From: Cyclobacteriaceae bacterium
GTDB lineage: Bacteria > Bacteroidota > Bacteroidia > Cytophagales > Cyclobacteriaceae
Assembly: GCA_022842845.1 (NCBI GenBank)
Contig: JALHOT010000015.1
Span: forward strand, 1-64,000
Reading direction: 5' to 3'
Length of the DNA: 64,000 nucleotides
Shown in pieces: positions 55,214 through 63,995 of the stretch. The position numbers and the translations under genes are program-made. The first letter of the stretch is position 1. The number at the start of each line of letters is the position of its first letter. The notes under the pieces are model-generated. The model had not been told where the DNA came from. It searched no databases and saw nothing but the letters and a program-made list of their open reading frames with translations.

Positions 55214-55297
55214 TCAATAGAACAAAAGGAGTATTTTTACATCAGCTAAAACCATTAATCCGATAAATAAAAATCAATAGAACAAAAGGACTATTTT
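55214..55297. repeat. Pair of 24-bp direct repeats upstream of the LuxR-type gene
   Basis: TCAATAGAACAAAAGGAGTA and four more bases (55214-55237) recur at 55274-55297 with one mismatch, exactly 60 bp apart, in the region between divergent genes and 27 bp before the 55324 start. Flanks between the copies are not similar. They may be regulator sites or a small duplication. Confidence 0.7.
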
Positions 55298-55323
55298 AAT
55301 CATTTCATTATTTTTTAAACAAA

Positions 55324-56115
55324 ATGAAGCCGGTCGATAATATCCCCTCTAATCTCTTTCACTTTAGCAATCAGCTACTCGGTAACCCGCCTGAGTATTA
55401 TGAAGGCCTCCTTAAAAACTTACTGGAGACGCATCCTGTCGTTAAATCTTTCAATAGCATTGATCCCATGGCCTACTATATTTTTAGTTATGTAGATCTC
55501 GGGATAAAGTTTTTAACACCTAATATCTTCGGTAAATTATTTCGGGTTTCAGAGGAAGAAGTCCAAAAGAAATTCAAAGAGTTTGGAATGAACTATACGT
55601 TCAGTATTATTCATCCGGCAGATCGGAAAATCTTAACCGAAGATTGTTTCCATTGGGCGGAAATCATTGCTAAGGATATTCCAATCTCACTTCGAGATAA
55701 AGTAAGGTATACGAATAACTATCGCGCTATGCGCGGTGATGATACTTACGGAAAGTATCTAAGTCAATTTTGTGTAATTCCGGATAAGGAAACAGGCTAT
55801 CCTTTGATTGGGCTGGGAACAATCACTGACATAACCGATCAAAAGACAGACAATAAGATCATTTTTAAGGCTGAATTTTATGATGAGCTCAGTGGGCATA
55901 AAGAGTTTGTAAAAGTCTTTATACCGACAGATAATCCAATATCAAGTTTGAGCGAAAGGGAAATGGAAATAGCACTTTTAATTGCCCAGGGAGACTCAAG
56001 CGAAGAAATAGCAAAAAAACTATTTATTTCTCCTTTCACTGTTAAAGCGCATAAAAGGAACATATTTGACAAACTGAATGTGCATAAAGCTACTGAGTTG
56101 GCTAGTATGCTCTAA
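55324..56115 (+). CDS. PAS-like plus LuxR-type helix-turn-helix regulator
   Basis: The 263-residue protein has an N-terminal half (about 30-170) resembling a PAS-like sensing domain without a receiver ([43 protein letters not shown]). The C-terminal 60 residues are a clear LuxR/FixJ HTH ([43 protein letters not shown]). It should bind DNA on sensing a ligand or redox state. It is divergent from the lipoprotein gene at 54504 and preceded by the 24-bp direct repeats. Target genes are unknown. Confidence 0.8.
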   Translation: MKPVDNIPSNLFHFSNQLLGNPPEYYEGLLKNLLETHPVVKSFNSIDPMAYYIFSYVDLGIKFLTPNIFGKLFRVSEEEVQKKFKEFGMNYTFSIIHPADRKILTEDCFHWAEIIAKDIPISLRDKVRYTNNYRAMRGDDTYGKYLSQFCVIPDKETGYPLIGLGTITDITDQKTDNKIIFKAEFYDELSGHKEFVKVFIPTDNPISSLSEREMEIALLIAQGDSSEEIAKKLFISPFTVKAHKRNIFDKLNVHKATELASML

Positions 56116-56176
56116 GCTTTATCAAGTCTGATAAAGTCGTCCCGCCTTTAAAATTAGGATATAGTCTTTTGTCCTT

Positions 56177-56581
56177 CTAACCCTGAATCTTGCTCATATC
56201 CATGTAGAAGATCTCCCATGTATGACCGTTAAAATCTTCTATGGTACGTTGTTGCATAAAGCCATAATCCCTCAGTTCACTGGGCTCTGTCCCTCCTGCT
56301 GCCAAACCATTATGCATGATCTTGTGTACCTCTTCCACGCTGTCTAGCGACAAAGAGAAAAGTCCGGCTATTGCAGACTTCGTATCGGCTATGGGCTTAG
56401 TGATAAAACCGTTGAATTTTTTATGAGATAAGAGCATCACGTAAATGTGATCGCTCCAGACCATGCACTTACCTTCATCATCAGAAAATTGAGGATTATT
56501 GACAAAGCCCAAGGCGGTATAAAAAGCCATGGATTGTTATGGGTCTTTTACTGCCAGGTTAATGAATATTTGTTTTGCCAT
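56177..56581 (-). pseudogene. VOC/glyoxalase-family gene with in-frame stop
   Basis: The frame from the ATG at 56581 reads MAKQIFINLAVKDP, then TAA (56537-56539), then continues QSMAFYTALGFVNNPQF through a normal VOC domain to 56177. The usual family start is like MAKQIFINLPVKDLxKSMxFYxxLGF, so the stop interrupts the first strand and turn. An ATG at 56530 just after it could give a 117-residue truncated protein lacking the first strand. The TAA is one C-to-T step from CAA. It is either a pseudogene or a base error. Confidence 0.7.
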
Positions 56582-56689
56582 TTTATAGATACTACTTAAT
56601 TGTATAGGTGAATTCAGTAAGGCTTAAGCTATGTTTGATCTGCTTTGAATATATCCGCTACAGTACAACAAAAGTATCCGCAATGAAAA

Positions 56690-56725
56690 CGGCCATTCAG
56701 GGTAGATCACCCTAATGAATGGCCG
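56690..56725 (-). terminator. Strong hairpin downstream of carbonic anhydrase
   Basis: CGGCCATTCA (56690-56699) pairs perfectly with TGAATGGCCG (56716-56725). Inside, GGGT (56700-56703) pairs with ACCC (56709-56712) around a 5-nt loop, with a 3-nt bulge. It lies 119 bp past the carbonic anhydrase stop on the minus strand. The T-tail is weak, so it may be a general transcription or processing hairpin rather than a classic terminator. Confidence 0.5.
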
Positions 56726-56843
56726 CCATTTCTTGACAAGGCTCATGACATTCAATATACCAAGGAATTATCAAATTTAATCAAGACAAGGCCAAGGAAT
56801 GATTCACAAACTCAATTCAAACAATTAACATATTCAACTATTC

Positions 56844-57494
56844 TTACTTGGATATATACTCAACTATGCCAGTGTCAAGATGATAAAGTGCCCCTACAAT
56901 CATAATGGATCCTTCTCTTACACGCTTTGCCAGCACAGGCTCAAGTCCTTTTAATTGTTCCACCTGCATCAGTATGTTCTCTCTGATGGAGGCTTCCAAC
57001 AAGTCATCGTGTGGTAATTCCCTGGCCCTGGCAACAGCCGGTTTTATGGCGTTTATCAATGTTACAATATGACCAGGCACTTCAGGTACCTTCACGGCAG
57101 CATTGACAGCCCCACACTGAGTGTGCCCCAACACCACAATCAGTTTAGTACCCAATACTTCTTCGGCAAACTCTATGCTTCCCCATGATGCATAGGTTGA
57201 AACCTGCCCCGCTGTCCGCACAATAAATAAATCACCTAATCCCTGATCAAAGATGATTTCATTAGGAACCCTTGAATCGGAACAGCCAATGATGGTGGCA
57301 AAAGGATATTGAGCAGCCATCACTTCTTTTATTCTTTTAAAATCCTGGTTGGGTCTGATTGATTTCCCCTCAATAAACCGCTGATTACCTTCGATTAATT
57401 TTTGCAAGGCTTGCCCTGGCGCTATTTGGGCAAACATGTCTACACTCAACAAACAGAACAGTACTAAATAAAGAGACTTCGTTTTCGCTTTCAT
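56844..57494 (-). CDS. Exported beta-class carbonic anhydrase
   Basis: The 216-residue protein has a signal peptide (LVLFCLLSVDMFAQ). The Zn-binding residues of the beta class are Cys71 and Asp73 in GCSDSRVP, His124 and Cys127 in GHTQCGAV, with Arg75 as the Asp partner. The dimer motif region FIVRTAGQ is also present. It hydrates CO2 to bicarbonate. Export to the periplasm is unusual enough to note but is known in several bacteria. It stands alone. Confidence 0.87.
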   Translation of the reverse strand: MKAKTKSLYLVLFCLLSVDMFAQIAPGQALQKLIEGNQRFIEGKSIRPNQDFKRIKEVMAAQYPFATIIGCSDSRVPNEIIFDQGLGDLFIVRTAGQVSTYASWGSIEFAEEVLGTKLIVVLGHTQCGAVNAAVKVPEVPGHIVTLINAIKPAVARARELPHDDLLEASIRENILMQVEQLKGLEPVLAKRVREGSIMIVGALYHLDTGIVEYISK

Positions 57495-57614
57495 TATTTT
57501 GGGTTTAATGGCCGCAAAAATGAAAGATTCTTATAATAAATTATTATTTATATTAATGATGGTATACATTAACATTTCTTATGATTATTTGATAAGTATA
57601 TTCTGGATGTTCCA

Positions 57615-57670
57615 TCCAAAATCCTTAAAAAGAGTATAGCCAATTTTCAAAGGTTAATGGCAACAGGCAT
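57615..57670. repeat. Intergenic repeat-like element, copy C
   Basis: ATCCAAA-type sequence followed by ATTTTCAAAGGTTAATGG matches the core of two other intergenic stretches in this window (60440-60525 and 61618-61705), for example ATTTTCAATGGTTAATG at 60499. It is the shortest of the three. It may be a worn dispersed element; this is weakly supported. Confidence 0.3.
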
Positions 57671-57703
57671 CATTCTTGCAGAGTGGCGCGATGCTATCTT
57701 ATG

Positions 57704-58168
57704 CTATCTTTTCCTCCATATCTTGACCGCTCTCCTGATCAACAGTAGTAGGCTTGTTAGCCAAAAGCCCATAAGCGCCCAGGTCCAATAAATATTTTTG
57801 TTGGCTTCTGCTATTGTTTTTAGGCGGTCATGCAATCCTTCCCCATCAAGCTTTTCCATTTGGTTTAACATGCTTTCTTTAACTTGAAGGAAGTAGTAGG
57901 TAATGACAATCGCGAATAACAGTCCGATAATAAGGCCGATGTTGGATCCTATGGCTTTAAACTTTTGTAGGAACGCCCTTATAAGGAAAATCAAAAAGGT
58001 TAAAGATTCAACAATAAAAAGCATCATGGAGCTTTTCTCAATAACGAAATAGGTGTCGTAAAGCTGAATATCAATGGCACTATGCCCGGTATTCAGCAGC
58101 AAAAAAGTCAGACCAATCAGGAGAATACCCAGGAAAATGATGAGGTCTGTAGTCAATATTTTTCTCAT
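57704..58168 (-). CDS. Four-helix membrane protein
   Basis: The 154-residue protein has four hydrophobic helices (about 7-28, 45-66, 75-96, 122-145), a cytoplasmic-style basic tail (RRAVKIWRKR), and an acidic loop (KLDGEGLHDRL) between helices 3 and 4. The short stretch HSAIDIQLYDTYFV is reminiscent of Bacteroidota hypothetical membrane proteins, but no named family was recognised. It follows the 58178 gene by 9 bp in the same direction and is probably co-transcribed with it. Confidence 0.65.
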   Translation of the reverse strand: MRKILTTDLIIFLGILLIGLTFLLLNTGHSAIDIQLYDTYFVIEKSSMMLFIVESLTFLIFLIRAFLQKFKAIGSNIGLIIGLLFAIVITYYFLQVKESMLNQMEKLDGEGLHDRLKTIAEANKNIYWTWALMGFWLTSLLLLIRRAVKIWRKR

Positions 58169-58177
58169 GCAGCCATG

Positions 58178-58537
58178 TTAATCGAGATTCGGCAAGTGGT
58201 CTTTTAGTTCTTCTTTTAAGGCATAATAGCGTTCTATTTTCTTCTTCAATATGGCTTCCTGAGAGTCAGTGCCCCTTATGTGGACCGGCTTGTCAAAATT
58301 GTCGCTTACCACTTGGATGGAGATATTGTCTCCATTCTTAAGCTCCATCTTTGCCCAGTCAACATATTGCCCAGTATCGGAATTCAGGCCACTGACTTGT
58401 AAAAAGAGCTCCTCACTTTTCCCTGAAGCTCTTCGTAAAGCATTAACGATGCATGTCAGTACATAGTGCTTGCTTTCAAAACCTGCACGACACACATAAT
58501 TATCATTTAAGTAAATTTCTAGGCCGTAGTTCGTCAT
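58178..58537 (-). CDS. Small soluble protein of unknown function
   Basis: The 119-residue protein has no signal or membrane segment. It is strand-rich in the first 90 residues (GLEIYLNDNYVCRAGFESKHYVLTCIV, then VDWAKMELKNGDNISIQVV) and has a basic/acidic helix at the C-terminus (EAILKKKIERYYALKEELK). No family recognised. It is 9 bp upstream of a membrane protein gene on the minus strand. Confidence 0.6.
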   Translation of the reverse strand: MTNYGLEIYLNDNYVCRAGFESKHYVLTCIVNALRRASGKSEELFLQVSGLNSDTGQYVDWAKMELKNGDNISIQVVSDNFDKPVHIRGTDSQEAILKKKIERYYALKEELKDHLPNLD

Positions 58538-58613
58538 AAGGATATTTTAAAGAATTCTTTACTACAAATATTGATTGGCTGTTTTGTGGATTTTACATTG
58601 ATATGATAAAGCT

Positions 58614-58733
58614 TTAGTCATACATGCAATCTTTACAATGTTTTCTGTATAAAGCTTTAATGTAATCATCCTCATCTTTTGAATGCCCTATTATATAACC
58701 TGTCCCAAGGTCATTAATCCAGACAAATTTCAT
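58614..58733 (-). CDS. Possible very small protein (39 residues)
   Basis: An ATG at 58733 opens MKFVWINDLGTGYIIGHSKD and 19 more residues (the C-terminus includes HCKDC), ending at 58614. The two cysteines (CKDC) could bind a metal. It lies between the formylglycine-enzyme-fold gene and the 58178 gene on the same strand. At this length the evidence is only an open frame with ordinary codons. Confidence 0.35.
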   Translation of the reverse strand: MKFVWINDLGTGYIIGHSKDEDDYIKALYRKHCKDCMYD

Positions 58734-58791
58734 ACTTACTCATCACCCGTCACATTGTTAATCAGAATGGTTCGCGGCTGCCCGGATCAAG

Positions 58792-59430
58792 TCATTCTAT
58801 TTCGGCAACACACCTGAATCCCAAATACAAATTGGGTGCATGATAGCTAAAGCCACTGGTCAAATTGGCCTCCGGCTCGCTTAGCTCAACATTATTAGCA
58901 CCCATGGCTACTCCTTTGTCAAGCGTCATTTCCGATACATTGCCAAAGAGGTCGTACACTCTTGCTTTTGGCTTGTCCCTGTTCAGTAAAATATAATGAG
59001 TTGAGTCATTTTTGATTATCTTTTTCATGAAGGCTAAATCTTTTTCAATGTTTTTAAGATCCGTGGCCATCAATTCTTTTGCGATATCTCTCCACTCATT
59101 AGCAGTGGGAAGTCTATAGGTAATTTTCCGTCCTGTCCTTTCACTTACCAATTGAGAGCGCCAGGCACAATAGTCTACCGCTTGTTCATAGCTGATCAGT
59201 ACAATGGGTTGATGTCTATGAGCAGGATTGGCGTACCAATAATTGGAAGTGTCGGGCAGCAACTTCTTGATCGCTACTGAGTCCAGTCCCTGCCTCTTGT
59301 GATATACATATTCTAACCAGTGTATGTTTTGAATTTCGGTCTTGTCAACGTAGAGATCTTTAACCTTGATGGTTCCAGGAGGATTGTCGCTGAAGCTGAA
59401 TAATACAATCCATGTCAATAGTATGGTCAT
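58792..59430 (-). CDS. Formylglycine-generating-enzyme (SUMF1) fold exported protein
   Basis: The 212-residue protein has a signal sequence (TILLTWIVLFSF). The SUMF1 fold is visible as DKTEIQNIHWLEYV, YANPAHRHQPIVLISYEQAVDYCAWRS, TYRLPTANEWRDIA, VYDLFGNVSEM and LGFRCVAE at the end. Proteins of this fold include the sulfatase activators and the GldJ/GldK gliding lipoproteins. Here the domain is stripped down and lacks the paired active-site cysteines clearly seen in true activators, so enzymatic function is doubtful. Confidence 0.75.
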   Translation of the reverse strand: MTILLTWIVLFSFSDNPPGTIKVKDLYVDKTEIQNIHWLEYVYHKRQGLDSVAIKKLLPDTSNYWYANPAHRHQPIVLISYEQAVDYCAWRSQLVSERTGRKITYRLPTANEWRDIAKELMATDLKNIEKDLAFMKKIIKNDSTHYILLNRDKPKARVYDLFGNVSEMTLDKGVAMGANNVELSEPEANLTSGFSYHAPNLYLGFRCVAEIE

Positions 59431-59479
59431 GTTGTTGCTTTATTTTGGGGTGGACGGCAATCTTGTTTATAGCTATGGA

Positions 59480-60358
59480 TCACCAGTCCGTTAGTACCTT
59501 TGCTACTTCTCTACTCACTTTTTTATTCAAGAATGTAGCGAACTGTTGATCAGTCATCTTCTCCTTATTTTCTTTTAATCCCTTCCAAAGCTTTACAAAA
59601 ACTTTTTGTCCACCTGCATTGTAAATGTTTTTACCCGCCACATGAAGACGTCATTGATACCAACCATAATTCTTTGGATCCATATTATCATATCGCTTTT
59701 CGAAGTCAGCTAGGGTAGTAAAGCTATATCCAGTTATTCCACCGGCCACAACCATTTCAGGAAATACTTCTAATGCTGGTAAATTTTCAGGCTCTTTCTC
59801 CGCTATATAAGTGTGAAGCATGATATTGCAAAATAATTCCTGCATCCAAAGTCGTTGCATTTTTAGTCCTGCTTGCTCGTGGAATCCATGCCCAAGTTCA
59901 TGAAGCGCTAACAAATCAAAAAACGCCATCATACTCAGTGTTCCATCACCACTGGTATACGCTTTTCTAATTTGGTTAGCTAAGTCACTTGGGACTTGGT
60001 CAAGCGGGGGAATGAAGCTTTTCCAAAAATCATTGTCCTCCGATGCAATAATCAATCGTGCACTATCTGGATAATGAGGCATTCCATATACTGGAAATGT
60101 TGCATATTTTTTCCAATGCTCCGGATTTAATATAAACAGACTTACTTTCGGTTTAAAACGCACGAGTCCGTTTACATACTCAATTGTCCTTTCACATCTT
60201 TCCACAATTTTCCTCGCTCTTTCCTCATTACCGGGACTATAATATGCTTTAATCGAAACCCCAGTTAGTTCATTTAAGTCCGTGTAGGGTTGTGATTTTG
60301 AGTCCAAGTAGTACAAAAAAATCAAAGCGACTATCAAGATGTACTTACATGTTTTCAT
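59480..60358 (-). pseudogene. HEXXH metallopeptidase-like gene with in-frame TGA
   Basis: The first 235 codons encode an exported protein (signal peptide KYILIVALIFLYYLDS) with a zinc-binding HELGH motif (His153, Glu154, His157) and a third acidic ligand candidate Glu174 (WMQELFCN). A TGA then stands at 59651-59653 (after NYGWYQ). The same frame continues for 56 more codons (RLHVAGKNIYNAGGQKVF, then KKVSREVAKVLTDW) to a TGA at 59480-59482. The full protein would have 292 residues. The premature stop is one C-to-T step from CGA. It is either a truncation or a base error. The catalytic core itself is intact. Confidence 0.7.
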
Positions 60359-60745
60359 GTGGTCATTGGTTAGGTTAATTATGATTCCTCATTGTTGCCG
60401 CCAAAGCTTGACTGTAGCCAATAGCTATTATTATTGAAACCCATTGTTGCACATTACAATATCGCAAAGCCTATTAATTTATCCAAATCACTGAATGGAT
60501 TTTCAATGGTTAATGCTTAGTGATGACACGAAGCATTGCCTTGGAGAGCTTACATTAGCATGAACCAAATCGCTTGTGTATCTGCAGTGTTGTGCTTCCA
60601 AAGCTGCCCAAATAAATACAGGATCAAAATATAGATTAGAGATTAGAGCTTGCAGCGTACCGCAAACATTTTGTAGCGCGTTGAGCTTTTAAGCCGATCA
60701 TGGTGGATACAAACAGATGATTATCCGTTTGACTAAACATTCCTG
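60359..60745. other. Non-coding stretch with repeat-like element, copy A
   Basis: No gene was found in about 387 bp. The part at 60440-60525 shares about three quarters of its bases with 61618-61705: both start CCCAT, contain TTATCCAAA and ATTTTCAATGG, and end GTGAT. Confidence 0.5.
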
Positions 60746-61474
60746 CTAGTTTTTTAATATCTCGATATAGTCACGTAAGGACTTAATTATCGAATCAAAG
60801 TCATTCGATGTTTTTATGTTTCTATTACGAATTACCTTCTCGGTATTAAAAAATTGATTTATCAAATTTCCATAAACAGGCTTTTGGACTTCATGAGCAA
60901 AGTGTTTTAAATCAATACTCACTGTTGATGCATTCTTATGATATAAATAGTTATTAGAGTGAATCATTATTTCATTTCTAAAGTACTTAGCAGTTTCATT
61001 TTGTTGGTCATATAAATGTTGAAGGTCAGGTAGTTTGCTCTCATACACGCTGTAAATTTTTAATTGAATGGAATCTGGTAATTTGGTTAGTAATCCACTA
61101 CTTATTGCAGACAGATAAGCAGGAGACTTTGAGTCGAACAATCCAAACTCCTTACCCGTCAGTAAGTTGTAGAACCAAAAAAGTTCCGATTCACCAATTT
61201 TTTCCCGATCACGCTGTATACGGAGAGAATCTAGATTTAAAAGCCAAGTGTTTGTTCCAATCAAGTCCGATTCTAAGTGAGCTTTTCCTATTTCTGCATC
61301 CCGTATAAGAGATTCTGCTAGTCCGATAAGCTCCTGTCTTTGTCTACTATCTTCTCGCCACTGCTCAAACAAAAAGGATATAGTAATACCGATGAAAATA
61401 ATGGCAATTTCAACTAAGTATACGAGCAGTTGATGATAGATACTTTTGAAATTTGGCTTACTGAATAGTCTCAT
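60746..61474 (-). CDS. DUF6090-like membrane-anchored protein
   Basis: The 242-residue protein has a basic N-terminus, one membrane helix (about 18-40, LVYLVEIAIIFIGITISFLF) and then EQWREDSRQRQELIG, the usual start of DUF6090-type Bacteroidota proteins. The rest is a mainly helical extracytoplasmic domain (LTGKEFGLFDSKSPAYLSAISSGLL, then DSIIKSLRDYIEIL). Function unknown. It stands alone between two repeat-like intergenic stretches. Confidence 0.65.
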   Translation of the reverse strand: MRLFSKPNFKSIYHQLLVYLVEIAIIFIGITISFLFEQWREDSRQRQELIGLAESLIRDAEIGKAHLESDLIGTNTWLLNLDSLRIQRDREKIGESELFWFYNLLTGKEFGLFDSKSPAYLSAISSGLLTKLPDSIQLKIYSVYESKLPDLQHLYDQQNETAKYFRNEIMIHSNNYLYHKNASTVSIDLKHFAHEVQKPVYGNLINQFFNTEKVIRNRNIKTSNDFDSIIKSLRDYIEILKN

Positions 61475-61617
61475 AAAAAGCTATGGCGATCCATAACTTT
61501 GTCAAGATATCAAATAAAGAGGTATCAAGTATCGACTATTTTCGTAGAATTTGTCAGAAGTTCAACATCCTTCTATTTGTCCAAGTTGGCTATATCCAAT
61601 AATGAATACTTCAAAAG

Positions 61618-61705
61618 CCCATCGCTGGCAAGTGTCAATACTGTCCGGGCTCTTGTCTTATCCAAACCATAAAAGAAATTTTCAATGGCAATGTTTTGTG
61701 ATCGC
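61618..61705. repeat. Intergenic repeat-like element, copy B
   Basis: This segment aligns with 60440-60525 with one-base gaps: shared blocks are CCCAT, TTATCCAAA, ATTTTCAATGG and GTGAT at the same spacing. It lies between the 61474 and 61735 gene ends. It could be a dispersed element or an old duplication of an untranslated region. Confidence 0.35.
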
Positions 61706-61734
61706 CTAAACCCGTAAAAGTACATCGCTACTTC

Positions 61735-63579
61735 CTATTCACTAATAAAAGTAAAAAATGGTTTTGTGTTTATAGGTGTTTCCAACATGGGAGTTTTGTA
61801 CATAGTTGCGCTGCCGCTTATTACATTGTTTCCTTTTGCTTCAATGTTTAGATAATATATACCTTGATTGCTGATTAGTGAATAAGTATTCTCACTTAAA
61901 TGAATGACAGAATACACAATATCGTTTTCTAAAGTTATTTTGCCAATCCCTTTTTCCAAATCAAGCTTACCTTTGACTTCCTTTTCTTTACCTTTTAGCA
62001 CAAGCTTGGCTTTAATTTGGTAATTGCCTTTGAGTGTAGCGCTATTATCGGTCTTTTTAAGAAAAGGAAATGCTAACATATGGGCTGTTTCTTCTATTGA
62101 GCTTACCCAATCTGTATTTGTCATCACAGAGATAGCAATATCCTCCTCTGGAAAATAACTAATAACCGACCTTGTCCCTTCTGTAACTCCAGCATGCTCG
62201 ATTATACTTCTTCCTTCCATATCAGCTCCTATACGCCAACCTATGCCAACGTTTGTTTTTTCACCCGACAATAAGGTTTGGCTCTCAAACATCTTCTCTA
62301 TTGTATTACTATTTAGGTAGCCATTAGAATAGGCCTTTGTCATGTTTACTAAATCACTTGGTGTGGTTACAAAACCGCCTGCCGCCCAAATAGAACTCAC
62401 ATCTCTTGGGTTATTTATAGCCACATAACCGTCACCTTGTTTCTCATAGTATTTAGTCAGATTCGGCATCAATCTATGCTTCACCATGTCGGGTTCTGTA
62501 CTTTTCATTCCTAGGGGAATAAAAACTTTGTCTTGCAAATAGTCTATAAAATTTACCCCAGAAGCACCTTCCATTGCAGCTGATAGTAATATAAAGCCAG
62601 CAGATGAATAGCTGTATTGTGTTTGTGGTTTAGAAAGCAGCTTATGATGCGAAAATACCGTCAAGGCATCTTTCGTATTTGAATAAAATTTATTCTCAAG
62701 TTTATCGCTTTCCAAATAATGTGGCATGCCCGAAATATTACCCGCAAGCTGTTTTAGCGTAATTGGATAATCCTTTATAGGATAATGAGGCACATACTTT
62801 TGCACCGCTGCATCAATATCAATAATACCATCTTGCATCATTTTTGCCAGTCCTGTTACCGTCATAACCTTAGAAGTTGATGCTGCCCGGAATTGTGTAA
62901 TAGCCGTTACCGGTGTTCTATTTTCCATATCAGAAAAGCCAAATCCTTCAGCAAAAAGAATCTCATTCTTTTTACGAATAGCGATCGATAAACCCGGCAA
63001 ATTAGCAACACTTAAAAGTTCATTTGCCATTCTTCTCACCAGGTTAGATGCTTGTGTATTGGCATTACTTGTAATATCAAATTCAGGCTTATATATTTCA
63101 AGCTCGATAGAAAAAATAACGCTGGCTATTTTCCACTCTTTACCTTCTTTTATTAAATGCCAAAACTCTTTCCCCCAATTACCTTTTTTATTGTTTGCCC
63201 AAAAGCTGTAATCAAAAGTTACAGAGGCTATGCTGCCATCTTCAATTATTTGAATGTTACTAAAATCTTCTCTTCGGGGATCTATTTTTGATGATATACT
63301 TCTAAACCACGTTTTATAATCAGAAATCTTATAGTTAAGCACTAAACTATCTTTTTTCTGTCTTTGGTTCTGGGTAGTTTCTCTATAAACGCCTATCCAA
63401 GTTACGGGCCCTTTATGAAACAAATTGTACATCTTAACGCTGTCCTTCGTTTCTATGCACTGCATAAATTCAGATAGAATGGAATTTATCTTGTCCTTTT
63501 CAGATCCTGATGGTGCTTGACAGAATGCAAATTGTAGAATAAAGAGTTTGAGGATTGTGAATGTAAGTACGTTTTTCAT
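61735..63579 (-). CDS. Serine hydrolase with N-terminal NTF2-like domain
   Basis: The 614-residue protein has a signal peptide (LKLFILQFAFCQ). Residues about 25-165 resemble an NTF2/DUF4440-like domain (FMQCIETKDSVKMYNLFHKG, then GKEWKIASVIFSIEL). Residues about 180-510 are a class C beta-lactamase fold with SxxK at Ser234-Lys237 (RAASTSKVM). In the YxN position it reads YSS (QYSYSSAGFILL), so the third residue is Ser, not Asn. HAG (IIEHAGVTEGT) stands in the KTG position. The C-terminal 100 residues form a beta domain. The fusion of the two domains is notable. The gene overlaps the membrane protein gene upstream by 4 bp. Confidence 0.85.
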   Translation of the reverse strand: MKNVLTFTILKLFILQFAFCQAPSGSEKDKINSILSEFMQCIETKDSVKMYNLFHKGPVTWIGVYRETTQNQRQKKDSLVLNYKISDYKTWFRSISSKIDPRREDFSNIQIIEDGSIASVTFDYSFWANNKKGNWGKEFWHLIKEGKEWKIASVIFSIELEIYKPEFDITSNANTQASNLVRRMANELLSVANLPGLSIAIRKKNEILFAEGFGFSDMENRTPVTAITQFRAASTSKVMTVTGLAKMMQDGIIDIDAAVQKYVPHYPIKDYPITLKQLAGNISGMPHYLESDKLENKFYSNTKDALTVFSHHKLLSKPQTQYSYSSAGFILLSAAMEGASGVNFIDYLQDKVFIPLGMKSTEPDMVKHRLMPNLTKYYEKQGDGYVAINNPRDVSSIWAAGGFVTTPSDLVNMTKAYSNGYLNSNTIEKMFESQTLLSGEKTNVGIGWRIGADMEGRSIIEHAGVTEGTRSVISYFPEEDIAISVMTNTDWVSSIEETAHMLAFPFLKKTDNSATLKGNYQIKAKLVLKGKEKEVKGKLDLEKGIGKITLENDIVYSVIHLSENTYSLISNQGIYYLNIEAKGNNVISGSATMYKTPMLETPINTKPFFTFISE

Positions 63580-63995
63580 ATTTTAATTTTGGGCCATTTT
63601 AAGGCATACCAGATAATTAGAAAGAGAAGAATGATTTCCACAATTGCGCCAATCACCATGTGTATCCAAGCCTCTCCTGCCAAATTATACAATAGCAGAG
63701 GGATATTAATTGTGGCAATAATGATATTGGTCCATCGATTTACTTTAGCCGGCAGGGCAACGGAAAGGAAAATCATCAGTGCCGGAATTCCAACCATGGC
63801 AAGTGCTGCCAAAAGAAAAATCTGCGTAATCTCAAATACAAATACCTTGCCTGCTAACATATCTTCCAAGGAACCAGGCATATATAAATGGAAATAATCC
63901 AAATAGATGATAAGAAACATTAAACTGGCCCACAATGCAGCGAGTTTAATTTTAACACTGACATTAGTGTCTTCCAGCGCATTTTGAGTATTCAT
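63576..63995 (-). CDS. DUF6326-like four-helix membrane protein
   Basis: The 139-residue protein has four predicted membrane helices (about 15-36, 53-74, 83-104, 110-131) and opens with a short polar segment (NTQNALEDTNVSVKIKLAALW), as in the DUF6326 family. Function unknown. Its 4-bp overlap with the serine hydrolase gene means the two are co-translated. Its start is only 5 bp from the window end, so anything upstream is not visible. Confidence 0.7.
   Translation of the reverse strand: MNTQNALEDTNVSVKIKLAALWASLMFLIIYLDYFHLYMPGSLEDMLAGKVFVFEITQIFLLAALAMVGIPALMIFLSVALPAKVNRWTNIIIATINIPLLLYNLAGEAWIHMVIGAIVEIILLFLIIWYALKWPKIKI

Noticed and set aside
59651-59653. TGA read as selenocysteine or tryptophan
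   Set aside because: No selenocysteine insertion hairpin was recognised, and other genes in the window use TGA as an ordinary stop.
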